In this document: positions 16,880 to 26,083 of the stretch, in pieces | How the letters are laid out: each line of letters starts with the position of its first letter | Numbering within the stretch: the first letter of the stretch is position 1 | Origin: Tianweitania populi | GTDB taxonomy: Bacteria > Pseudomonadota > Alphaproteobacteria > Rhizobiales > Rhizobiaceae | Reading direction: 5' to 3' | DNA: 64,000 nt | NCBI RefSeq assembly: GCF_014652875.1 | Contig: NZ_BMZQ01000001.1 | Location: forward strand, 1,550,001-1,614,000 | Program-made: the position numbers and the translations under genes | Notes under the pieces: generated by a model | What the model was told of the DNA's origin: nothing | What the model saw: only the letters and a program-made list of their open reading frames with translations | Database searches by the model: none

Positions 16880-17152
16880 TCAATCCGCCGTCGGCAACCG
16901 CCTTATCGTAAATTCGATCTCATCGCCCGGCCGCTCGAACCAGCTTTCAATTTCCGTCCAATAGGCCTGCTTTGGCCAGCGGTCGAACCATTCACGAGCC
17001 TTAGCGCGGGCGTCGGTGCGTGGCAGGCGGAAGGTTTCGCGCAGGAAGCCGTCGCGGGCGCGCGTGGCACTCGTCTCACGTTCTTGTGCGAGACGATGCT
17101 TAAGGCCGTCGAGCGGCGGGCGGACCGGCGGGCGCATGCGGAACTCCGTCAT
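16880..17152 (-). CDS. Small basic hypothetical protein
   Basis: A 90-residue Arg-rich protein with PVRPPLDGLKHRLAQERETS and FRLPRTDARAKAREWFDRWPKQAYWTEIESWF. The aromatic, charged character and lack of low-complexity sequence suggest a real folded or RNA/DNA-binding protein, but I recognise no family. The start is uncertain: ATG at 17152 is used, with GTG at 17170 and ATG at 17137 as alternatives, none with a strong ribosome site. It is divergent from hemF. Confidence 0.55.
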   Translation of the reverse strand: MTEFRMRPPVRPPLDGLKHRLAQERETSATRARDGFLRETFRLPRTDARAKAREWFDRWPKQAYWTEIESWFERPGDEIEFTIRRLPTAD

Positions 17153-17302
17153 TCCACGGGGACAGGCCACAAGAAATTAGCCTGCAGAGATTAAGGACCT
17201 CATCATCGCTTGACGAGTCATTTGTCGCACGCGCGCAGGCAATGCTTGCCGGGTGGGACTCGGCGGGGTAGGTCATGCCACTCCCATCATTCGCAGGACC
17301 CC

Positions 17303-18217
17303 ATGAACCGCGACAGCATTCCCGCCGGTTTGCCGGACGATATCGAGGACAAGAAAGCCACGGCCCGCGCCTGGTTCGAGCAGCTGCGCGATCGCATCTG
17401 CGCTGGCCTTGAAGCACTGGAAGACGAAGTTTCCGGGCCGCATGCCTCCTGGTCGCCGGGGCGCTTCGAGCAAACGCCGTGGCAGCGTGACGGAGGTGCC
17501 GGCGGCGGTGGCGTCATGTCGATGATGAATGGCCGCGTGTTCGAAAAGGTCGGCGTGCATACATCCACCGTACAGGGCGAGTTCTCGCCCGAATTTCGTA
17601 AGCAGATGCCCGGCGCCGACGAGGATCCGCGCTTCTGGGCAAGCGGCATTTCGCTGATCTGCCACCCCTGGAACCCCAACGTGCCGGCCGTTCACATGAA
17701 CACGCGCATGGTGGTGACCTCGCGCCAATGGTTCGGCGGCGGCGCGGACCTTACGCCGGTGCTGGAACGTCGACGCACACAGGAAGACCCGGATTCGCAG
17801 GCCTTCCACCGCGCCATGCAGTTTGCCTGCGACAAGCATGCGGCCGTCGCCGAATATCCGCGCCTGAAGGCGTGGTGCGAGGAGTACTTCTATCTGCCCC
17901 ACCGCAAGGAGCCGCGCGGCATCGGCGGCATCTTCTTCGATTACCTGCACTCCGAAGGCGAGAACGGCGGCTGGGATGCGGACTTTCGCTTCGCCCAGGA
18001 TGTCGGCCGCTCCTTCCTGATCGTTTACCAGCACATCGTGCGCAAGAACTTCAACGAGAACTGGACCGAAGCGGATCGCGAAGAACAGCTGATCCGCCGC
18101 GGCCGCTATGTCGAGTTCAACCTGCTTTACGATCGGGGCACGATCTTCGGCCTGAAGACCGGCGGCAACATCGACGCGATCCTGTCCAGCATGCCGCCGG
18201 AAGTGAAGTGGCCCTGA
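17303..18217 (+). CDS. hemF: Oxygen-dependent coproporphyrinogen-III oxidase
   Basis: HemF decarboxylates coproporphyrinogen III to protoporphyrinogen IX with O2 in heme synthesis. The 304 residues show the family blocks: [18 protein letters not shown] near residue 62, [20 protein letters not shown] near 115 with the conserved His and Arg, [21 protein letters not shown] near 205, and the C-terminal [23 protein letters not shown] precedes the ATG at 17303. It is monocistronic in appearance. Heme made here serves the petB/petC cytochromes encoded at 34.5-36.7 kb. Confidence 0.97.
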   Translation: MNRDSIPAGLPDDIEDKKATARAWFEQLRDRICAGLEALEDEVSGPHASWSPGRFEQTPWQRDGGAGGGGVMSMMNGRVFEKVGVHTSTVQGEFSPEFRKQMPGADEDPRFWASGISLICHPWNPNVPAVHMNTRMVVTSRQWFGGGADLTPVLERRRTQEDPDSQAFHRAMQFACDKHAAVAEYPRLKAWCEEYFYLPHRKEPRGIGGIFFDYLHSEGENGGWDADFRFAQDVGRSFLIVYQHIVRKNFNENWTEADREEQLIRRGRYVEFNLLYDRGTIFGLKTGGNIDAILSSMPPEVKWP

Positions 18218-18285
18218 CGCGTCTTGAACTCAATGGCATTGCCCTCATTTAACATCGACCCATCATTGCGAAGGAGGACGATGCG

Positions 18286-18471
18286 ATGAAGGAATTTCAG
18301 TGTGGATCGCTGGTGCCGGGCTGCTCCTGGCATACCAGGCATGAGGAAGAAGCCGAGGTCATGCGCCGTGCCGTCGAGCACATGCGCCAGACCCATGGCG
18401 AGACGACCATCCGAGAATCGATGGTCGATGCGATCCGTTCGCGGATCGAACGCGTGCAGGATGCTGCCTAG
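18286..18471 (+). CDS. DUF1059 small protein
   Basis: A 61-residue protein with the DUF1059 pattern: MKEFQCGSLVPGCSWHTRHEEEA with two Cys and paired His, then HMRQTHGETTI. The Cys/His arrangement suggests a small metal-binding fold, but no function is known. AAGGAGGA precedes the ATG. Its stop overlaps the convergent cca gene by four bases. Confidence 0.85.
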   Translation: MKEFQCGSLVPGCSWHTRHEEEAEVMRRAVEHMRQTHGETTIRESMVDAIRSRIERVQDAA

Positions 18472-19712
18472 CGCGTTTCGATGAGAGATGAGGCGCGGGC
18501 AAGCAGCGCTTCGCGATCATAAGTGAAATCGGAGGCGGACCATTCCGCCTCCAACTGCTTGAAGAGCCGGCCGAGCTCCGGTCCGGCTGGCACGCCATTC
18601 GCCATCAAGTCCGCGCCAGAGATCGGGAAAGGTGGGCTTTTCCAACCTTCAGCGTGGCTCAACAGCGCTTCAAGTGGCGCCGCATCATTGCCGGCGGCGG
18701 ACTGGCTGGCGATCTGAAGCCTCAGTCGATTCGTGATGCCTTCGCGGCTTCCGGCATGGATGCGTCGGGCGAGCGCCTGCGTGGTCTCATCCTCTGCTGC
18801 CGGTGCAGCCGCAGCCCACTCTTCGAGTCGCTTTGTTTCGGCCTTGGACAGGCGCAGGCGCTTGGACAAAGTTTCGATCCGCTCGACATTGGGCGGAATG
18901 ATGCTGGCCAGCCTGAGCAGCGGGTCGGCCGTCCATCCCCTCGCCTGCTCGGCTGAAACGAGGCCGTGAATGGCGTCGATGCCCCACTTCTCGCTTTCCG
19001 GCAGAACGAGCGTCAGCACGCCGGTCGTGCGCATCCACAACAGCGCGCGGCTGGGATCGGGCGCGGTTAGGAGCTTGCGCATCTCCGTCCAGATCCGTTC
19101 GGCCGACAAGCCTGTCACGCCTTCCTTCAACCGGACGCAGGCCTTCAGCCCTTCCGCATCAGGACGGCCGGTGCCGAACCAGGCGAAGAAGCGGAAGAAG
19201 CGGAGGATGCGCAGATAGTCCTCGCGGATGCGCTGTTCGGGCTCGCCGATGAAGCGCAGCAGGCGCTTGTCGAGATCGGCCAGACCGCCGACGAGGTCGA
19301 TCACCGTGCCGTCACCTTCGGCATAAAGCCCGTTGATCGTGAAATCGCGCCGCTCCGCATCCTTCTGCCAATCGCGGCCGAAGGCGACCTTGGCATGGCG
19401 GCCGTCGGTTTCAATGTCGCTGCGCAGCGTCGTGACTTCATAAGGCACGCCATCGGCGATCACCGTGATCGTGCCGTGGTCGATGCCGGTCGGCACCGCG
19501 CGCAAACCAGCCGCTTCGGCGCGGGCAATCGTTTCGGAAGGCAGCACGGTGGTCGCGATGTCGACATCGCCGGTGGGACGGCCGATCAGCGCATCGCGCA
19601 CTGCACCTCCGGCAATGCGGGCTTCCTCGCCGTCAGCCTTCAGGGCCATCATGAGGCGCCGCAAGCCCGGAGCTTCGAGGAAGGGCGCGCGGCCGGCAAT
19701 GGTGGTTGTCAA
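18468..19712 (-). CDS. cca: CCA tRNA nucleotidyltransferase/poly(A) polymerase family
   Basis: A 414-residue class II nucleotidyltransferase that adds or repairs the 3' CCA of tRNA. The head domain shows RIAGGAVRDALIGRPTGDVDIATT near residue 32 (GG...DxD catalytic motif), AVPTGIDHGTITV and KDAERRDFTINGLY near 122, then a neck with LRILRFFRFFAWFG. The C-terminal half is helical. It starts within the stop of the Nudix gene (ATGA), forming a three-gene overlapping run DUF1285-Nudix-cca. Confidence 0.93.
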   Translation of the reverse strand: MTTTIAGRAPFLEAPGLRRLMMALKADGEEARIAGGAVRDALIGRPTGDVDIATTVLPSETIARAEAAGLRAVPTGIDHGTITVIADGVPYEVTTLRSDIETDGRHAKVAFGRDWQKDAERRDFTINGLYAEGDGTVIDLVGGLADLDKRLLRFIGEPEQRIREDYLRILRFFRFFAWFGTGRPDAEGLKACVRLKEGVTGLSAERIWTEMRKLLTAPDPSRALLWMRTTGVLTLVLPESEKWGIDAIHGLVSAEQARGWTADPLLRLASIIPPNVERIETLSKRLRLSKAETKRLEEWAAAAPAAEDETTQALARRIHAGSREGITNRLRLQIASQSAAGNDAAPLEALLSHAEGWKSPPFPISGADLMANGVPAGPELGRLFKQLEAEWSASDFTYDREALLARASSLIETR

Positions 19713-20344
19713 GCGTAGAGCCTTTCGTAAAGCGTGCGGATGACGCCCGCGGTCACGCCCCAGATATAGCGGTCACCGTAAGGCATCTCGTAGAAGAAGC
19801 GCTCGCGCTCCTGCCATATGCGGCTGCCGCGGGCGTGGTTGGCGGGGTCCATGAGGAAGGCGAGCGGTACTTCAAAGGCCGCATCCACCTCGTCGGGATT
19901 GATCGCAAGCTGGAAGCCCGGCTGCACAATGCCAAGCACGGGGGTGATGCGAAAGCCGCTGCCGGTGGAATAATCGGGCAAGCGGCCGAGCACGTCGATG
20001 CGGCTGCGATCGAGGCCAATTTCCTCTTCCGTTTCGCGCAACGCGGCGGCTTCCGGCGAACTGTCTTCGGGATCGATCCGCCCACCGGGAAAGGCGATCT
20101 GGCCGGCATGATTGCGCAAACGGTCGGTGCGCTTGGTTAGGATGAGCGAGGCACCGTCGGGATAATCGACCGCCGCGATCATCACGGCAGCAGCGCGCAG
20201 ATCCGGCCGCACGATGAGGTCGCTGAAATCCGGGTTTAGCTGGTGATCGCCAAAGAAATCGGCTTCCGGCGGCTCGCGTTCGATCAAAGCGCGGCGGCGG
20301 AAATCCTCCGCGCTGAACAGGGACGGCGCTTCCACAACCCTCAT
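19709..20344 (-). CDS. Nudix hydrolase, CoA pyrophosphatase type
   Basis: A 211-residue Nudix protein. The Nudix box is GRIDPEDSSPEAAALRETEEEIGL and it is preceded by LILTKRTDRLRNHAGQIAFPGG, the extension characteristic of CoA/short-chain acyl-CoA pyrophosphohydrolases (NUDT7/8, E. coli NudL). The product family hydrolyses CoA to 3',5'-ADP and phosphopantetheine. It overlaps both neighbours by four bases, so its translation is coupled to DUF1285 upstream and cca downstream. Confidence 0.92.
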   Translation of the reverse strand: MRVVEAPSLFSAEDFRRRALIEREPPEADFFGDHQLNPDFSDLIVRPDLRAAAVMIAAVDYPDGASLILTKRTDRLRNHAGQIAFPGGRIDPEDSSPEAAALRETEEEIGLDRSRIDVLGRLPDYSTGSGFRITPVLGIVQPGFQLAINPDEVDAAFEVPLAFLMDPANHARGSRIWQERERFFYEMPYGDRYIWGVTAGVIRTLYERLYA

Positions 20345-20976
20345 GCTTCGGCAACCAGCCTGTCGAGTTGCGCAACCGGCATCACGGGAAAAACGGCACC
20401 CTTGGAGCGCAGGGCGAACATCGGCTCGCCGTCGATGGTGATCTCCTCGCCGAGTTCGGCAAGCTCATACATCACCGCCCGCGCCACCAGTGCTTCAAGC
20501 CGACCGCGCACATGCAGATAGGGCTTCAGCCCACCCGTTTCCGGCTCGTCCACAAAGCGAATTGGATGATCCGGCCCGGCCTCGACCACATCGCCGACAT
20601 TGGTACGGAAGGTGAGAACGCGCTCTTCGCCCTCGCCACTGGCATCCACCTCGACCGCGACGAAAGGCGCATCCTCGACCCGGATGCCGACCTTCTCGAC
20701 GGGCGTGACGAGATAGGTCTTGCCGTCCTCGTCCCGGCGCAACACGCTGGAAAAGAGCTGCACCAGCGGCATGCGGCCGATCGGCGTACCAAGGTAGAAC
20801 CAAGTGCCGTCGCGCTTGATCTCCATATCGAGATCGCCGCAAAAGTCCGGGTTCCACTTGTCTACGGGCGGAAGCCCCTTGCCCGCGCGGGCGGCGCGGC
20901 CGATAAGCGCCTCTATCCCGGCAGTGTCGCCGGCCTTCGCAAGGCCTGCCGCAGCGTTAGTGGTAGGGTCTGTCAT
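20341..20976 (-). CDS. DUF1285 domain-containing protein
   Basis: A 211-residue protein of the DUF1285 family: VDKWNPDFCGDLDMEIKRDGTWFYLGTPIGRMPLVQLFSSVLRRDEDGKTYLVTPVEKVGI is the hallmark region (residues 38-100), two beta domains follow. Structures exist for homologues but no function is known. It is first in the run DUF1285-Nudix-cca on the minus strand and divergent from the MoxR cluster. Confidence 0.9.
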   Translation of the reverse strand: MTDPTTNAAAGLAKAGDTAGIEALIGRAARAGKGLPPVDKWNPDFCGDLDMEIKRDGTWFYLGTPIGRMPLVQLFSSVLRRDEDGKTYLVTPVEKVGIRVEDAPFVAVEVDASGEGEERVLTFRTNVGDVVEAGPDHPIRFVDEPETGGLKPYLHVRGRLEALVARAVMYELAELGEEITIDGEPMFALRSKGAVFPVMPVAQLDRLVAEA

Positions 20977-21122
20977 GAGTCACGAAATAGTCACTGTTGT
21001 TTTGCTTGTCAGCACCTGTGACCCATTTAAGGTCAGCCGGACGCGCTTCCAGCCCGTTCACCATCATCTCGCCCCAAGCGGATGATTGGTCTGCCCGCCG
21101 CCAACAGGAAGGACGTCTCGGC

Positions 21123-22142
21123 ATGAGCGTAATCACCAGCAATTTGGCAGCAGGCGAAACCAAGCCCAGCGATGCGGACATGGTGGCTCAGGCTGAAGCT
21201 GCGCTGAAGGACATTGCCGCCGTCCGCGAAGGTTTGGGACAGGTCATCTTCGGTCAGGAAAGCGTGATCGAAAAGACGATCGTCGCCGTTCTGGCCGCTG
21301 GTCATGCGCTGCTGGTCGGCGTGCCGGGTCTGGCAAAAACCAAGCTGGTCGTAACGCTCGGCCAGGTGCTCGGCCTACAGTCCAACCGCATCCAGTTCAC
21401 GCCCGACCTCATGCCGTCCGATATTCTTGGCTCCGAGGTGATGGAGCAAGATGACACCGGCCGTCGCGCCTTTCGATTCATTCCCGGCCCGATCTTCGCG
21501 CAGTTGCTGATGGCCGACGAGATCAACCGCGCGAGCCCGCGCACCCAGTCGGCCCTTCTGCAGTCCATGCAGGAATATCATGTGACAGTCGCCGGCCATC
21601 GCCATGATCTGCCGGCACCCTTCCATGTGCTGGCGACGCAGAACCCGCTGGAACAGGAAGGCACCTATCCCCTTCCGGAAGCGCAGCTCGATCGCTTCCT
21701 GATGCAGATCGACATTCTGTATCCCGAGCTCGAAGCCGAGCGCCGCATTCTCACCGAAACCACCAGCGGCAGCGAAGCGCGCATTTCCGCCGTGCTCGAC
21801 CCGCAGCGCCTCCAAGCCATCCAGCTTCTGGTGCGCCGCATGCCGGTGCCCGAAAGCGTGGTGGATGCGATCCTGACGCTGGTGCGCTCGGCGCGTCCCG
21901 GCCAGGGCAACTCTGAAACCGACAAGCATGTCGCCTGGGGTCCCGGCCCGCGCGCGTCACAGGCCCTCACGCTCTGCGCCCGCGCCCGCGCGCTCTACGA
22001 TGGCCGTTTGGCGCCGTCGATCGACGATGTGCGCGCGCTGGCTGAGCCTGTGCTGCAGCATCGCATGGCGCTGACCTTTGCCGCCCGTGCCGAGGGCATG
22101 ACCGTTCGCGACGTGGTCGCGAGGCTGACAAAGGCGATCTGA
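21123..22142 (+). CDS. MoxR-family AAA+ ATPase
   Basis: A 339-residue AAA+ protein. The Walker A is GVPGLAKTK, Walker B MADEINRA, followed by SPRTQSALLQSMQEYHVTV and LATQNPLEQEGTYPLPEAQLDRF, all MoxR hallmarks. MoxR ATPases act as chaperones with vWA-domain partners, which are encoded directly downstream here. I start at the ATG at 21123 (GGAAGGAC upstream); an upstream in-frame extension would include untranslated leader. The stop overlaps the DUF58 start (TGATG). Confidence 0.95.
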   Translation: MSVITSNLAAGETKPSDADMVAQAEAALKDIAAVREGLGQVIFGQESVIEKTIVAVLAAGHALLVGVPGLAKTKLVVTLGQVLGLQSNRIQFTPDLMPSDILGSEVMEQDDTGRRAFRFIPGPIFAQLLMADEINRASPRTQSALLQSMQEYHVTVAGHRHDLPAPFHVLATQNPLEQEGTYPLPEAQLDRFLMQIDILYPELEAERRILTETTSGSEARISAVLDPQRLQAIQLLVRRMPVPESVVDAILTLVRSARPGQGNSETDKHVAWGPGPRASQALTLCARARALYDGRLAPSIDDVRALAEPVLQHRMALTFAARAEGMTVRDVVARLTKAI

Positions 22143-23053
22143 TGGCGCGTATCGGCGAGGTCGCCCCTCCCGTCGCAACACGCGAAGCGCTGGCCCGCGC
22201 CCGCACGCGCGCCGCCCTTGTGCCCGATCTGCTGGTTGAAGCGCGCCGCGTGGTGAATACCGTGATTTCCGGATGGCACGGCCGCCGCCGTCGCGGTGTC
22301 GGCGAAAACTTCTGGCAGTTCCGCCCCTTCGTGGAAGGCGATGCCGTCGCGCGCATCGACTGGCGGCGCTCGGCGCGCGACGATCACACTTATGTTCGCG
22401 ACAGGGAATGGGAAGCGGCGCATACGGTCTGGCTTTGGGCCGACCCGTCGCCATCCATGCTCTACAAGTCGACCATCGCCACCGTGTCCAAGGAATCCCG
22501 CGCGGTTGTGCTGGTGCTGGCGCTGGCCGAACTCCTGTCGCGCAGTGGCGAGCGCATCGGCTGGCCGGGCCTGACCGACCCGCTTTCCACCCGCAACGGC
22601 GCCGAGCGGCTGGCGGCACGCCTCACCCATGCGGCCCTGGTCGCCCAGCCCGACTGGAGCCAGGTCCGGCGCTTTTCGGATGTCATCATCGCCTCGGATT
22701 TCCTCGATGAGCCGCAGGAGATCATGGCCTGGCTCGATCCCCTCACAAAGCGCGGCGTGCGCGCGCATCTGATCGAGATTGCTGATCCCGCCGAAGAAAG
22801 CTTCCCTTATAGCGGCCGCACCGAGTTCCAGGATCCGGAAACCGGCGAGCGCCTGACTGCCGGTCGCGCTGAAACGCTGGCTGAAGATTACCGCAATCAG
22901 TATCGCGCCCGGCGCGAGGAATTGGCAGCCTGGGCCAAGCGGCAGGGCTGGAGCTACACGGTCAACCACACCGACCGCCTCGCCTCCGAAGCGCTGGTCA
23001 CGATCCACATGGCGCTGTCCACCGAACCCGGATTCGGAGGCGCGCGCGCATGA
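22142..23053 (+). CDS. DUF58 domain-containing protein
   Basis: A 303-residue DUF58 protein with FVEGDAVARIDWRRSARDDHTYVRDREWE near residue 62, the DUF58 signature, and a vWA-like half with a DPSPSM (DxSxS) site near 107. DUF58 proteins pair with MoxR ATPases in bacterial envelope or aerotolerance clusters. It overlaps MoxR by one base and the DUF4159 gene by four, so all are one translational unit. Confidence 0.94.
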   Translation: MARIGEVAPPVATREALARARTRAALVPDLLVEARRVVNTVISGWHGRRRRGVGENFWQFRPFVEGDAVARIDWRRSARDDHTYVRDREWEAAHTVWLWADPSPSMLYKSTIATVSKESRAVVLVLALAELLSRSGERIGWPGLTDPLSTRNGAERLAARLTHAALVAQPDWSQVRRFSDVIIASDFLDEPQEIMAWLDPLTKRGVRAHLIEIADPAEESFPYSGRTEFQDPETGERLTAGRAETLAEDYRNQYRARREELAAWAKRQGWSYTVNHTDRLASEALVTIHMALSTEPGFGGARA

Positions 23054-25863
23054 GCTGGCTGCCGCTCTCCTTTGGTGCGCCGATGGTGCTGGCGGGGCTT
23101 CTCGCCCTACCACTGATCTGGTGGCTGCTGCGCCTCACCCCGCCGAAGCCGCAGACCGAAACCTTCCCGCCACTGAAGATCCTCGCCAAGGTCCTGCGCA
23201 AGGAAGAAACCCCGCGCTCCAGCCCCTGGTGGCTGACCTTGCTGCGACTCTTGATGGCCGCACTCATCATCTTCGCGCTGGCCGACCCCGTCTTCAATCC
23301 GCGCGAGCGCATGACGGCATCTGGCGATGCGGTGGCAATCGTGCTCGACAATGGCTGGTCTACCGCGCCCGACTGGGATCGCCGCGTCGCCACCGCCGAG
23401 CGGCTGATCACCGATGCCGGTACCGCCGGCAAGCCGGTGGTGCTGGCGCTCACCGCCGAGCCGCCCAGCACGGAAATCGGGCCATTCGAAGCGGAAGTCG
23501 CGCGCGATCATCTGCGCGCCGCCCATCCGCGTCCCGTACCGGTGGATCGCCCTTCCACTTTCGGCCGCGTGGCCGAAGCGGTCGCGCGCTTTTCCGCACC
23601 AAGCATCGCTGTCCTTTCCGACGGGCTGGCCGCCGGAGGCGATGAACAGGCTTTTGCGGGTCTGCTCGGGGCAAACCGCAGCGGCCTCGTCTGGGTGACG
23701 CCCGAGCGCGTCGCGTCCTTGGCGCTGACCGCCGCCGACAACCAGGTCGACGCCTTCCGCGTCACCGCCGTCCGCAGTCCCGGCGATCCCGCGCCGCGCA
23801 GCGTCACTGCCGGCGCCTTTGATGACCGCGGCCGACGCATCGGCGACACGACCATCACCTTTGGTGCCGGCGAAACCTCTGCCAGCGGCGAGCTTGCCGT
23901 GCCGTTCGAGCTGCGCAACGATTTCGCCTCCGTGTCGATCGACAGCGAGCCACAGGCCGGCGCCGTGCGCGTGCTCGATGAAAACGCCAAGCGCCGCCGC
24001 GTGGGTTTGCTGTCTCAGGCTGAAGCCGACCGCGCCCAGCCCCTCCTTTCGCCGCTGTTTTATATCCGCAAGGCTATGGAGCCGTTTGCCGATCTGGTGG
24101 AGCCGCAAAGTGCTGATCTCGCGCAGGCGATCCCGCAACTGCTCGAACAAAAGCCCGCGATGATCGTCATGGCCGATGTCGGCGTCATCCCCGATGCCGC
24201 CCGCACCGCCCTCGTGGATTGGGTGCAGAAGGGCGGCACGCTGGTGCGCTTTGCAGGCTCGCGTCTGGCCGCCGCAGGACCCGACGAAGACCTCCTGCCC
24301 GTGCGCCTGCGCACCGGAGAGCGCGCGCTGGGCGGCGCCATGTCCTGGACCGAGCCGCAGGCTGTGACCGAGTTTCCCGGCACCGGCCCCTTTGCCGATC
24401 TAGCGCCGCCAGCGGAAGTCACCGTCACGCGGCAGGTTCTGGCCGAACCTTCGGCCGACATCGTCGACCATACCTGGGCGACGCTGGCCGATGGCACGCC
24501 GCTGGTGACGGGCGCACGGCGTGGTCAGGGCACGGTGGCGTTGTTCCATGTCACGCCGGAAGCGACATGGTCGAACCTGCCGATCTCCGGCACGTTCGTG
24601 GAGATGCTCCGCCGCGTCGTGCAGCTGTCGCGCAATCAGGGGCGTGTCGATAGTGGTGCGGAAGCCAATGCCGCCGGCCTGCCGCCCTATCGCATGATTG
24701 CAGCCGATGGCATGCTTGTGCCGCCAACACCGGAAGCGCGGCCGCTGCCGGCCAATGCCGCTGCACGCGTGACGATCGAGAACCCACCCGGCCTTTATGG
24801 CGGAGAGGAAGGTGTCGTGGCGCATAATCTTCTGGCCTCCGACGCGACGCTCGCGCCGATCGTCAGGCCGCAAACCAACCTGCCGGTGACGGAAGCCTCT
24901 TATGCCTTCGATCAGTCGCGTGATTTGCGCGGCCCGCTATTTGCGCTGGCGCTGCTTCTGATGGTGCTGGATACGCTGGCCGTACTCTGGATGGGCGGCG
25001 CCTTCGCGCGCAAACGCCGTCGTGGGCAACCGGTTGCCGCTGCGATCGGGCTCGTAGCACTCGGCCTCGTCTCGCATCCCCTGCCCGCTCAAGCGCAGGA
25101 CACACGGCAGGACGATCAGGCTGCGATCGAGGCAATTTCCACCACGCGCATCGCCTATGTCGTCACCGGTGATTCTTCGGTGGACGCCATAAGCCGCGCC
25201 GGTATTCAGGGGTTGAACCGCTTCCTGATCGAGAAAACTGCGCTTGAACCAGGCGACCCGGCCGGCGTCGACATCGCCACCGACGAACTGTCCTTCTACC
25301 CGCTGATCTATTGGCCGATCGATCCCGACGGCGCCATGCCGAGCGAGGACGCCATTGCCCGCGTCGACGCTTACATGAAGCAGGGCGGCACGGTGTTGTT
25401 CGACACGCGCGACCAGTATTCGGCCGGCTTCGACGCCTCCTCCACCACGCCCGCCACGCAACGGCTGCGAGACATCCTGGCTGACCTCAACGTGCCGGCG
25501 CTGGAGCCGGTGCCGGAAGACCACGTGCTGACGAAATCCTTCTTCATCGTCCCGGAATTCCTCGGCCGCTATAATGGCAGTCCGCTCTGGGTCGAAGCTT
25601 CCGCGGCAGCAGCGAACCCGGATGATCGCCCGGTGCGCACCGGCGATGGCGTCACGCCGATCATGATCACCGCCAACGATCTGGCCGGCGCCTGGGCGAT
25701 CGACGCCAATGGCGAGCCCATGCTGCCGACTGTTCCCGGCGACCCGATGCAGCGCGAATATGCCCTGCGTGGCGGCGCCAACATCATGATGTATATGCTG
25801 ACGGGCAACTACAAGTCGGATCAGGTCCACGTGCCGGTGTTGCTCGAAAGGTTGGGGCAATGA
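23050..25863 (+). CDS. DUF4159 protein with BatA-like N-terminal membrane region
   Basis: A 937-residue membrane protein. The N-terminus has two helices (about 10-27 and 60-78) around PPKPQTETFPPLKIL, the aerotolerance BatA-type start. Residues 90-600 form vWA-like and glutamine-amidotransferase-like segments in which the MIDAS-like site (DNGWS) is degenerate. A further membrane segment lies near 620-645, and the C-terminal 270 residues are DUF4159, itself a class I amidotransferase-like fold. It probably assembles with the DUF58 and vWA-like proteins. The role is unproven. Confidence 0.9.
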   Translation: MSWLPLSFGAPMVLAGLLALPLIWWLLRLTPPKPQTETFPPLKILAKVLRKEETPRSSPWWLTLLRLLMAALIIFALADPVFNPRERMTASGDAVAIVLDNGWSTAPDWDRRVATAERLITDAGTAGKPVVLALTAEPPSTEIGPFEAEVARDHLRAAHPRPVPVDRPSTFGRVAEAVARFSAPSIAVLSDGLAAGGDEQAFAGLLGANRSGLVWVTPERVASLALTAADNQVDAFRVTAVRSPGDPAPRSVTAGAFDDRGRRIGDTTITFGAGETSASGELAVPFELRNDFASVSIDSEPQAGAVRVLDENAKRRRVGLLSQAEADRAQPLLSPLFYIRKAMEPFADLVEPQSADLAQAIPQLLEQKPAMIVMADVGVIPDAARTALVDWVQKGGTLVRFAGSRLAAAGPDEDLLPVRLRTGERALGGAMSWTEPQAVTEFPGTGPFADLAPPAEVTVTRQVLAEPSADIVDHTWATLADGTPLVTGARRGQGTVALFHVTPEATWSNLPISGTFVEMLRRVVQLSRNQGRVDSGAEANAAGLPPYRMIAADGMLVPPTPEARPLPANAAARVTIENPPGLYGGEEGVVAHNLLASDATLAPIVRPQTNLPVTEASYAFDQSRDLRGPLFALALLLMVLDTLAVLWMGGAFARKRRRGQPVAAAIGLVALGLVSHPLPAQAQDTRQDDQAAIEAISTTRIAYVVTGDSSVDAISRAGIQGLNRFLIEKTALEPGDPAGVDIATDELSFYPLIYWPIDPDGAMPSEDAIARVDAYMKQGGTVLFDTRDQYSAGFDASSTTPATQRLRDILADLNVPALEPVPEDHVLTKSFFIVPEFLGRYNGSPLWVEASAAAANPDDRPVRTGDGVTPIMITANDLAGAWAIDANGEPMLPTVPGDPMQREYALRGGANIMMYMLTGNYKSDQVHVPVLLERLGQ

Positions 25864-25881
25864 CCGCAACCTTGGCGCTAC

Positions 25882-26058
25882 TACCCCCCTCTGGCCTGCC
25901 GGCCATCTCCCCCTCAGGGGGGGCGACTAGGCTGGCAGTCACGTCCGCGCCAACCTTTGACCCTGCACTGGGTGCAAGCCTTGCAAACAAAGAGCCGGCA
26001 TCCAAGCTGCCCCTGTCCCCCCTTGAGGGGGAGATGCCCGGCAGGCCAGAGGGGGGTA
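25882..26058. repeat. Palindromic C/G-block intergenic repeat element
   Basis: Two arms of about 41 bases (25882-25922 and 26017-26058) are near-perfect inverted copies around a 94-base spacer. Each arm contains CCCCCT...GGGGG and TGGCC-TGCC-GGCCA mini-palindromes. The sequence type is widespread between genes in Mesorhizobium-like genomes, comparable to RIME-type mosaic elements. An ORF can be read through it from an ATG at 25860 but its Pro/Ser/Gly composition is that of the repeat, not of a protein. Confidence 0.85.
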
Positions 26059-26083
26059 AACGACGGCCGCGAGGGTGCACACG

